Program-made: the position numbers and the translations under genes | Shown: positions 26,078 to 31,726 of the stretch, in pieces | Layout: every line of letters starts with the position of its first letter | Position numbering within the stretch: position 1 is the stretch's first letter | Assembly: GCA_035444405.1 (NCBI GenBank) | Contig: DAOMOP010000024.1 | Span: 1 to 31,726, forward strand | Length of the DNA stretch: 31,726 nucleotides | From: DAOMOP01 sp035444405 | Lineage (GTDB): Bacteria; Pseudomonadota; Gammaproteobacteria; Burkholderiales; Rhodocyclaceae | Direction: 5' to 3' | Notes under the pieces: generated by a model | Database searches by the model: none | What the model was told of the DNA's origin: nothing | What the model saw: the letters and a program-made list of their open reading frames with translations, nothing else

Positions 26078-27025
26078 TCATCGCGCCTTCGCGAGCCACT
26101 CCATGTAGCGCGGTACGCCGACCTCGACCGGCATGAACGGGCGGTCGTAGCCGGCTGCGCGCAGCACGCTCATGTCGGCTTCGGTGAAGCTCTGGTAGCG
26201 GCCCTTCAGGTGCTCGGGAAACGCGATGTAGTCGATCGCGCCGCGCCCGTGCCAGCCGATGGCCGCGCGTGCGACCTCGTTGAAGCTCTGCGCGCGACCG
26301 GTGCCGACGTTGAAGATGCCCGACACCCGAGGGTTGTCGAGCAGCCACAGGTTCACCGCGACGACGTCGTCGACGTGGATGAAGTCGCGCCGCTGCTCGC
26401 CCGGGCCGTAGCCGTCGGAGCCTTCGAAGAGCCGCACGCGCCCGCTGTCGCCGAGCTGGTTGTGGAAGTGGAACGCGACGCTCGCCATGCTGCCCTTGTG
26501 CTGCTCGCGCGGCCCATAGACGTTGAAGTAGCGCAGTCCGACGACCGGGCTCGCGAGCGAAGCGAGCTGCGGGCGCAGGTGGCAATCGAACAGAAACTTC
26601 GAGTACGCGTACATGTTGAGCGGGTGCTCGCATTCGCGCGCCTCGCGAAACTCCGGGCCCATGCCGTACACCGACGCCGACGACGCGTAAATCAGCGGCA
26701 CCTTGCGTGCAACGCACCAGGCCAGCAGCGCCTTGGTGTACTCGTAATTGACCGCCATCACGAAGCGGCCGTCCCATTCGGTGGTCGCCGAGCAGGCGCC
26801 TTCGTGGAAGACCGCCTCGACCGGCCCGAAGTCCTCGCCGGCCTGGATGCGGTGCAGGAAGTCGTCCTTGTCGGCGTAGTCGCGGATGTCGGCGTCGGCG
26901 AGATTCAGGCACTTGCGCCCGTCGGTGAGGTCGTCGACGACCAGGATGTCGGAGATGCCGCGGGCGTTGAGGCCCTGCACGATGTTGCTGCCGATGAAGC
27001 CGGCGCCGCCGGTGACGATGATCAT
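26078..27025 (-). CDS. hldD: ADP-L-glycero-D-manno-heptose 6-epimerase
   Basis: Extended short-chain dehydrogenase that epimerises ADP-D-glycero-D-manno-heptose to the L-glycero form used by WaaC and WaaF. The 315-residue product has the cofactor motif MIIVTGGAGFIGSNIVQGLN, HEGACSATTEWDG at 74-86, IYASSASVYG at 112-121 and the catalytic Tyr139-xxx-Lys143 in MYAYSKFLFD, then FNVYGPREQHKGSMASV. ATG 27025 is preceded by AGGAG at five bases. It follows hldE by 22 bases; together they complete ADP-heptose synthesis apart from the phosphatase and nucleotidyl steps encoded elsewhere. Confidence 0.96.
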   Translation of the reverse strand: MIIVTGGAGFIGSNIVQGLNARGISDILVVDDLTDGRKCLNLADADIRDYADKDDFLHRIQAGEDFGPVEAVFHEGACSATTEWDGRFVMAVNYEYTKALLAWCVARKVPLIYASSASVYGMGPEFREARECEHPLNMYAYSKFLFDCHLRPQLASLASPVVGLRYFNVYGPREQHKGSMASVAFHFHNQLGDSGRVRLFEGSDGYGPGEQRRDFIHVDDVVAVNLWLLDNPRVSGIFNVGTGRAQSFNEVARAAIGWHGRGAIDYIAFPEHLKGRYQSFTEADMSVLRAAGYDRPFMPVEVGVPRYMEWLAKAR

Positions 27026-27047
27026 GGTTTCTCCTGGTTGCGGGCGT

Positions 27048-27995
27048 TCAGGCCGGCTGCAGTGCGTGCGCGAGCTCGTCGACGCTGACGCTGGCGGTGC
27101 CGAGCTTGCCGACGACGATGCCGGCGGCGACATTCGCCAGCGCGGTCGCCTCGGCGAGCGTCTGCCTGCACGCGAGCCCCGCCCCGAGCACCGCAACGAC
27201 GGTGTCGCCGGCGCCGGTCACGTCGAACACGTCGCGCGCGTGCGCCGGCAGGTTGAGCGGCGGCAGGCCGCGCTGCAACAGCGTCATGCCGCGCTCGCTG
27301 CGCGTGACGAGCAGCGCCTCGAGGTCGAGCGCGTCGCGCAGCGCCTCGCCGCGCGTGACCAGCGTCGGCTCGTCGGCACAGTGTCCGACGACCGCCTCGA
27401 ACTCGGCGAGGTTCGGCGTGATCACGGTCGCGCCGCAGTAGCGGCCGAAGTCGGTCCCCTTCGGGTCGACGATGACCGGCACCGCATGTTCCCGCGCGAC
27501 GCGGATCAGGCTGCCGACCTGCGCGAGCGTGCCCTTGCCGTAGTCGGACAGCACCACCGCGCCGTGGCCCGGCAGCGCCGCTTCGACGGCGCCTTCGATG
27601 CCGGCCGACTCGAGCACGCCGAAGCTCTCCTCGAAGTCGAGCCGGATCAGCTGCTGGTGGCGGCTGATGATGCGCAGCTTGGTGATGGTCGGGTGCTGCG
27701 GCGCCTCGAGCAGACGGCAGGCGACGCCGGCCGCCTCCAGCCGCTTGCGCAGCAGCAGCGCCGCCTCGTCGCGGCCGACCAGCCCGACCAGCTCGGCCGC
27801 CGCGCCCAGCGAGGCCGCATTGAGCGCGACGTTGCCGGCGCCCCCGGCCCGGAACTCGTCCCCCTCGACCTTGACGATCGGCACCGGGGCCTCGGGCGAG
27901 ATGCGGTTGGTCGAGCCGTGCCAGTAACGGTCGAGCATCACGTCGCCGACGACGAGCACGCGGCCGCGGGAGAAGTCGGGTGGGGTCGGAAGCAT
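27048..27995 (-). CDS. hldE1: D-glycero-beta-D-manno-heptose-7-phosphate kinase (HldE N-domain type)
   Basis: PfkB-family sugar kinase that makes D-glycero-D-manno-heptose 1,7-bisphosphate. The 315-residue product has VLVVGDVMLDRYWHGSTNRI, the substrate loop GGAGNVALNAASLG near 51-64, VVLSDYGKGTLA, VIVDPKGTDFGRY and the catalytic GAGDT near residue 260. It ends right after the kinase domain, so the adenylyltransferase half found in E. coli HldE is absent and must be a separate gene (hldC/rfaE2) outside the window. ATG 27995 is preferred; a TTG five codons upstream is possible. An extended -10 lies 33 bases upstream. Confidence 0.93.
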   Translation of the reverse strand: MLPTPPDFSRGRVLVVGDVMLDRYWHGSTNRISPEAPVPIVKVEGDEFRAGGAGNVALNAASLGAAAELVGLVGRDEAALLLRKRLEAAGVACRLLEAPQHPTITKLRIISRHQQLIRLDFEESFGVLESAGIEGAVEAALPGHGAVVLSDYGKGTLAQVGSLIRVAREHAVPVIVDPKGTDFGRYCGATVITPNLAEFEAVVGHCADEPTLVTRGEALRDALDLEALLVTRSERGMTLLQRGLPPLNLPAHARDVFDVTGAGDTVVAVLGAGLACRQTLAEATALANVAAGIVVGKLGTASVSVDELAHALQPA

Positions 27996-28028
27996 CAGCT
28001 GAGCGCGCAAGTCGATGAAAAGGGCCGA

Positions 28029-28037
28029 ATTATCCCA
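28029..28037 (-). promoter_or_regulatory. Candidate extended -10 promoter for the hldE-hldD-waaF-waaC row
   Basis: TGGGATAAT on the minus strand, within the 12-mer CATGGGATAATT (28028-28039) that is also present before waaG. It lies 33 bases upstream of the hldE ATG. No clear -35 hexamer. Confidence 0.5.
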
Positions 28038-28134
28038 TGAATGCGGGGCGCGGAGCGGATTTGGCCGGGCCGCCGGCGCGGTCGGATGGACGTGCCGCAG
28101 GGCGCCGGCTGGTGCCGCGCCGACTTCGATCAGG

Positions 28135-28683
28135 TCAGCGGTTGAACCATCTCAGCACCACTCCCCAGTCCTCGACGTCGAGCCGCGTGACGTGGCTGCA
28201 CGCAAAATCCAGCGCGAGCCAGCGTTCGGGCGGCAGGCCGAGCAGGTGGCCGGCGATCACGCGCAAGGGGCCGCCGTGGGCGACGACGAGCGGTTCGGCG
28301 GCAGCGCCGGCGAGCGCCTCGTCGAGCCAGTCGCGCACGCGGCGCGTCAGATCGTGGGCCGATTCGCCGCCGGGCGCACGAAAGCCGAGTGGGTCGGACA
28401 CCCAGCGGTCGATCGCGTCGCCGAGCTCGACGTAGGGCACCCCCTCCCAGGCACCGAAATGCATCTCCTTGAGGCGCTCGTCGAAGATCGGCTCGCCGAG
28501 TTCGAGCGCGAGCAGGCGGGCGCGTGCGAGCGGGCTCGCATGCAGGCGGTAGCGCGCCGGCAGCAGCGGGCGCAGGCGTGCGGCGGCCACGGCCGGCGAC
28601 TCGCGCAGGCCGACGTCGGACTGCCCGTAGCACACGCCGGCCGGCACGTCCGGGCGCGGGTGGCGGATCAGGTGAAGTTCCAT
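28135..28683 (-). CDS. cobC: Histidine phosphatase, alpha-ribazole phosphatase type
   Basis: Probably removes the phosphate from alpha-ribazole 5'-phosphate (or adenosylcobalamin 5'-phosphate) in cobalamin lower-ligand assembly. The 182-residue product starts MELHLIRHPRPDVPAGVCYG: the histidine phosphatase signature is RHP rather than the usual RHG, a form also found in other proteobacterial CobC-like proteins. It continues with HASPLARARLLALELG, FGAWEG around residue 80 (catalytic acid region) and VVAHGGPLRVIAGHLLGL with the second active-site histidine. The ATG overlaps the cobS 3' end by 16 bases, supporting the cobalamin role over a generic phosphatase. Confidence 0.85.
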   Translation of the reverse strand: MELHLIRHPRPDVPAGVCYGQSDVGLRESPAVAAARLRPLLPARYRLHASPLARARLLALELGEPIFDERLKEMHFGAWEGVPYVELGDAIDRWVSDPLGFRAPGGESAHDLTRRVRDWLDEALAGAAAEPLVVAHGGPLRVIAGHLLGLPPERWLALDFACSHVTRLDVEDWGVVLRWFNR

Positions 28684-29438
28684 GCAGCAATGATCGCGAC
28701 GTAGCAGGCGAGTTCGCCCGCCTGCTGGGCGGCGCCGAGGCAGTCGCCGGTATAGCCGCCAAGGCGGCGCACGAAGATGCGTGCCGCCCACGCGGTCACC
28801 AGCGTCACCGTGACCACCACGGCGAGGGCTTCGGTCGCGCTCAGCAGCGCGAGCGGGGCGAGGCCGAGCGCGGCGACGAGCGCGAGCTCGGCGCGCGACA
28901 GGCGGCGCGCGAGCGGCTTGGACTTCGACAGCGCGTCCTCACGCACGTAGGCGAGCGTGTGGATGAGCCCGGTCGAGGCCGCGCGCGACAGTGGATGCGC
29001 CACCAGCAGGGCGATGGCGACCGCGGCCGGCCCGGCCGCGGCGAGCTCGACCAGCGCCGCGGCCTTGGCGAGCAGCATCAGCACGAGGCCCACGGTGCCG
29101 TAGGTGCCGATGCGCGAGTCCTTCATGATCGCGAGTACCTGCGCGCGGTCCCAGCCGCCGCCGAGTCCGTCGCAGGTGTCCGCCCAGCCGTCCTCGTGGA
29201 AGGCGCCGGTCGCGCGGATCGTCACCGCCATCGACAGCAGCACCGCGAGGCTCGTCGGCAGCACCAGCGCGAAGGCGACAAAGCTCGCCGCCCCGATCGC
29301 TCCGACCACCCAGCCGACCAGCGGGAAATAGCGCGCCGCATGGTTCAGGCGCTCGGGCGACCACGGCACCCACGACGGCACCGGCACGCACGTGAAAAAG
29401 CCCAAGGCGGTGAAAAACAGTTCAAGCTGGTAACGCAT
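28668..29438 (-). CDS. cobS: Adenosylcobinamide-GDP ribazoletransferase (cobalamin synthase)
   Basis: Inner-membrane enzyme joining adenosylcobinamide-GDP and alpha-ribazole (phosphate) to give adenosylcobalamin (phosphate). The 256-residue product has the family's acidic metal motif GAFHEDGWADTCDGLGGG at 78-95, followed by RAQVLAIMKDSRIGTYGTVG and, near the C terminus, GGYTGDCLGAAQQ; several hydrophobic helices lie between them. The start gives MRYQLELFFTALGFFTCVPV, typical of CobS. It is divergent from ccdAB with 81 bases between the starts. Confidence 0.96.
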   Translation of the reverse strand: MRYQLELFFTALGFFTCVPVPSWVPWSPERLNHAARYFPLVGWVVGAIGAASFVAFALVLPTSLAVLLSMAVTIRATGAFHEDGWADTCDGLGGGWDRAQVLAIMKDSRIGTYGTVGLVLMLLAKAAALVELAAAGPAAVAIALLVAHPLSRAASTGLIHTLAYVREDALSKSKPLARRLSRAELALVAALGLAPLALLSATEALAVVVTVTLVTAWAARIFVRRLGGYTGDCLGAAQQAGELACYVAIIAAWNFT

Positions 29439-29519
29439 GGCTAGGGGAAGAATCTCTCTCTATCAGTCGTGTTGGTCTATCATGCGTATATCGAATGCGC
29501 ATCAGCATGGGGTTTGACG

Positions 29520-29759
29520 ATGAATCCAGGCGTCACTTCGGCAAGGAAAGCCACCAATATCACGCTCTCGACCGACGTGTTGATGGAAGCGCGGGCGCTG
29601 GGCATCAATATCTCGCAGGCCTGCGACCGATTGCTGCGCGACGAGGTCAAGCGCGAGCGCGAACGGCGATGGCGGGAAGAGAACGCCCGCTTCATCGAGC
29701 ACTACAACCGCGTCGTCGACGAAGAGGGTTTGCCGCTCGCCGAATGGCGAAGCTTCTGA
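29520..29759 (+). CDS. ccdA: CcdA family antitoxin
   Basis: A 79-residue antitoxin. The N-terminal ribbon-helix-helix is visible as RKATNITLSTDVLMEARALG, followed by INISQACDRLLRDEVKRERE and the CcdB-binding C-terminal tail, ending in GLPLAEWRSF. CcdA binds CcdB and their own operator DNA. ATG 29520 fits the family start; the in-frame upstream extension to 29469 is not conserved. Upstream, short ATGCG/CGCAT arms (29482-29486 and 29498-29502) could be an operator, but the signal is weak. Confidence 0.92.
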   Translation: MNPGVTSARKATNITLSTDVLMEARALGINISQACDRLLRDEVKRERERRWREENARFIEHYNRVVDEEGLPLAEWRSF

Positions 29760-29760
29760 C

Positions 29761-30078
29761 ATGGCGCGGTTCGATGTGTATCGCAATCCGACGCGCGGGG
29801 CGGCGGACGTGCCCTGGTTGCTGGATGTGCAGGCGGATCTCCTCGGCGACCTTGGTACCCGGGTGGTCATTCCGCTGCGCCGTGCCGAGCGCTTTCCGGA
29901 TGCGCGCCCACCTGCCGAGCTGATGCCGGTGGTCGAAGTCGAAGGGAGCAGATACGTCGTCGAGACGCCCAAACTCGCCGCAGTGCCGGCGCGCGCGTTG
30001 AAAATGCCGGTGTGCTCGCTGACCGATCGTGGTGCCGACATTACGCGTGCGCTCGATTTTCTGTTTCAGGGCTTCTGA
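29761..30078 (+). CDS. ccdB: CcdB family gyrase-inhibitor toxin
   Basis: A 105-residue CcdB; the F-plasmid protein poisons DNA gyrase subunit A. Conserved segments: MARFDVYRNP, WLLDVQADLL, RVVIPLRRAE, ELMPVVEVEG, SRYVVETPKLAAVPARAL and the C-terminal DFLFQGF. In F-plasmid CcdB the last residues are Trp-Gly-Ile and are needed for gyrase poisoning; here they are Gln103-Gly-Phe. This may be ordinary chromosomal variation or reduced toxicity. The start follows the ccdA stop by one base. The gene converges on cobT with an 11-base gap. Confidence 0.92.
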   Translation: MARFDVYRNPTRGAADVPWLLDVQADLLGDLGTRVVIPLRRAERFPDARPPAELMPVVEVEGSRYVVETPKLAAVPARALKMPVCSLTDRGADITRALDFLFQGF

Positions 30079-30089
30079 GTAACCGTCGT

Positions 30090-31124
30090 TCACACCTTCT
30101 CGCTCACCCCCGCCGACTCGAAGCTCGCCATCTGGTTCAGAAAATTCACTGCTGCCTGCACGAGCGGATACGCGAGTGCGGCGCCCGTGCCCTCGCCCAG
30201 GCGCAGGTCGAGGTCCAGCAGCGGTTCGGCGCCGAGGTGATCGAGCTGCAGCGCATGGCCGGGCTCGCGCGAGCGGTGGGCGAACACGCAATAGGGCAGG
30301 ATGGCCGGCGCGAGCGCGTGCGCGGCGAGCAGCGCGGCGGTGACGATGAAGCCGTCGATCAGGAGCAGCATGCGGCGTTCGGCCGCGCCGAGCATCGCGC
30401 CGGCCATCATCGCGATCTCGCAGCCGCCGTATTCGGCCAGCGCTGCCAGCGGATCGTGCGGGCGGCCGCCGCGCGCGAGCGCCTGGCCGAGCAGTGTGCG
30501 CTTGCGCGCGAGGCCCGCGTCGTCGAGGCCGGTGCCGCGCCCGGTGACGGTAGCAAGCTCGGCGCCGGTCAGGCAGTGGGTGATCAGCGAAGCCGATGCG
30601 GTGTTGCCGATGCCCATCTCGCCGAAGCCGACCACGTTGCAGCCCCCGGCCGCCAGTCCGTGCGCGAGCTCGCGGCCGCGCGCGAGCGCGGTGGCGACCT
30701 CGGCGGTGGTCATCGCCGCGGTCTCGAGGTAGTTGCGCGTTCCGGGCATCACTTTCGCGTCGACGAGCCCGTCGCGCCGCCCGAAGTCGTGATTCACGCC
30801 CGCATCGACGACGGAAAGCCCGAGCCCCATCTGGCGGCAGAACACGTTGATCGCGGCGCCGCCGGCGAGGAAGTTTTCGACCATCTGCCAGGTGACTTCC
30901 TGCGGGAAGGCCGACACGCCGGCGCGTGCGGCGCCGTGGTCGCCGGCGAAGACCAGGATGTGCGGGCGCTGTAGTTGCGGATCGGGGCGCTGCTGGATGA
31001 GCCCGACCTGCAGCGCGAGCGCCTCGAGGCGTCCGAGCGCGCCGGGAGGCTTGGTCTTGCCGTCGATGCGTCGTTGCAGTTCGGCGGTCAGGCCGGCGTC
31101 GGGCGGAAGAATGTCGATGTGCAT
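30090..31124 (-). CDS. cobT: Nicotinate-nucleotide--dimethylbenzimidazole phosphoribosyltransferase
   Basis: Makes alpha-ribazole 5'-phosphate from nicotinate mononucleotide and dimethylbenzimidazole, activating the cobalamin lower ligand. The 344-residue product has KTKPPGALGRLEALALQVG, VFAGDHGAARAGVSAFPQEV, the phosphate-binding GFGEMGIGNTASAS at 167-179, and the catalytic glutamate Glu311 in RLGEGTGAALAYPLV (Glu317 in Salmonella CobT). ccdAB separates it from cobS; all three cob genes remain on the minus strand. No cobalamin riboswitch was recognised upstream. Confidence 0.96.
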   Translation of the reverse strand: MHIDILPPDAGLTAELQRRIDGKTKPPGALGRLEALALQVGLIQQRPDPQLQRPHILVFAGDHGAARAGVSAFPQEVTWQMVENFLAGGAAINVFCRQMGLGLSVVDAGVNHDFGRRDGLVDAKVMPGTRNYLETAAMTTAEVATALARGRELAHGLAAGGCNVVGFGEMGIGNTASASLITHCLTGAELATVTGRGTGLDDAGLARKRTLLGQALARGGRPHDPLAALAEYGGCEIAMMAGAMLGAAERRMLLLIDGFIVTAALLAAHALAPAILPYCVFAHRSREPGHALQLDHLGAEPLLDLDLRLGEGTGAALAYPLVQAAVNFLNQMASFESAGVSEKV

Positions 31125-31328
31125 GGGAGAGGCGCTCGGTTGGTGTGGCTGCCGATGCTAGCATGCTGCGCGAATGAGCGGCAGCGCGACCGACAGCGGG
31201 CGGGGCGGTCCGCTCACGCGCACGGTCGCCGCACACGCGCGCGCATGGTCATTGCCGCATCGGCCGCGTGAGGGCGCTTTGCGTTCGTGCTACGTCCGCA
31301 CGCCCGGGGCTGAAAAGCGCAGCCGTGC
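31125..31328. other. Intergenic region between waaA and cobT
   Basis: No credible gene. On the minus strand a TAGCAT within the small palindrome around GCTAGC (near 31157-31162) is the only -10-like element for cobT. I looked for a B12-box-like sequence of a cobalamin riboswitch and did not find one. Confidence 0.4.
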
Positions 31329-31726
31329 TCAGGCGGCGCGACCGCCCAGGAGCTCGTCGACGAGGGCCGTCGTGCGCCGTGTCGCGCCGCGATGCGCGGC
31401 CGCAAAGCTGCGGCCGGCCTCGCCGGTCGCGCGTCGTCGCGCCGCATCGTCGAGCAGGGCGAGTGCCTCGCGCATGCCGGCGTCGGCGTCCGCGGCGCGC
31501 ACGGCGGCGTGTGCGGCGATCGCCTGCTCGGCGACCTGGGCGAAGTTGAAGGTGTGTGGTCCGAGCACGACCGGCGTGCCGACCGCGCAGGCCTCGATCA
31601 GGTTCTGCCCGCCCAGCGGCAACAGGCTGCCACCGATGCAGGCGACATCGGCTGTCGCGTAGTACATCGCCATCTCGCCCATCGAATCGCCGAGCAGCAG
31701 CGCGCCGGACGCGATCGGCTGCTGCC
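31329..31726 (-). CDS. waaA: 3-deoxy-D-manno-octulosonic acid (Kdo) transferase, C-terminal part (cut by window edge)
   Basis: WaaA transfers Kdo from CMP-Kdo to lipid IVA. Only the last 131 or so codons are inside the window. The frame is open to the edge and reads ASGALLLGDSMGEMAMYYAT, then VACIGGSLLPLGGQNLIEAC, GTPVVLGPHTFNFAQVAEQA, all characteristic of the WaaA C-domain. An internal Met at 31682 is not the start. It is followed after about 200 bases by cobT on the same strand. Confidence 0.93.
   Translation of the reverse strand, partial: QQPIASGALLLGDSMGEMAMYYATADVACIGGSLLPLGGQNLIEACAVGTPVVLGPHTFNFAQVAEQAIAAHAAVRAADADAGMREALALLDDAARRRATGEAGRSFAAAHRGATRRTTALVDELLGGRAA

Noticed and set aside
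29439..29519. Bidirectional promoter between cobS and ccdA
   Set aside because: Several AT-rich hexamers (for example TATCAT at 29478-29483) are present but none pairs with a credible -35 at normal spacing, so no specific call is made.
31125..31330. Cobalamin riboswitch upstream of cobT
   Set aside because: Context invites it, but no B12-box-like sequence or matching stems were seen on the minus strand.
31174..31662. A 162-codon plus-strand open frame in the waaA-cobT gap
   Set aside because: Most of it lies opposite waaA, the product is Arg/Ala-rich without motifs, and the gap part has no ribosome binding site.

Overview
The window looks like chromosomal DNA of a high-GC betaproteobacterium, most likely Rhodocyclales (Azoarcus/Thauera/Aromatoleum-like). 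This is inferred from the nadD-rsfS-rlmH-maf-rng and thrB/DUF2782/polA gene sets, the strong GC bias at third codon positions, and the protein sequences; no search was run. Its main content is a lipopolysaccharide (LPS) inner-core locus.

Layout. (1) 1-4864, minus strand: housekeeping genes in the order DUF2782, thrB, BPSS1780-like membrane protein, nadD, rsfS, rlmH, maf, rng. The rng (RNase G) reading frame has an in-frame amber codon at 40-42 and is annotated as a pseudogene. (2) 4952-8500: a LOG-family nucleotide hydrolase (minus), divergent from DNA polymerase I (plus). polA carries an in-frame palindromic repeat in an interdomain linker. (3) 8590-11839, plus: a NodU/TobZ-type carbamoyltransferase with its own promoter, overlapping a GT-C-like membrane glycosyltransferase. 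(4) 18454 down to 11855, minus: a core-assembly operon waaG, waaP, GT2, tandem double kinase, GT4, then a TviB/WbpO-type nucleotide-sugar dehydrogenase; two junctions are ATGA overlaps. (5) 20977-18722, minus: a 751-residue protein joining a degenerate glycosidase-like barrel to an LPS-kinase domain. (6) 21187-22998, plus: msbA. (7) 27995-22995, minus: hldE (kinase domain only), hldD, a Phd/PIN toxin-antitoxin pair, waaF, waaC. (8) 31124-28135: cobalamin lower-ligand genes cobT, cobS and cobC (minus), with ccdAB inserted on the plus strand between cobT and cobS. (9) Right edge: the 3' part of waaA.

How the genes fit together: HldE and HldD make ADP-heptose; WaaA, WaaC and WaaF build Kdo-heptose; WaaG and the other glycosyltransferases extend the core; WaaP and three further kinase domains probably phosphorylate it; the carbamoyltransferase may carbamoylate it; MsbA flips the finished lipid A-core. 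The combination resembles the heavily phosphorylated and carbamoylated inner core of Pseudomonas aeruginosa. The most unusual items are the barrel-kinase fusion, the double kinase, palindromic repeats translated inside polA and waaC, the broken rng, and two toxin-antitoxin pairs placed between biosynthetic genes. No rRNA, tRNA, CRISPR array, insertion sequence or phage gene was recognised.
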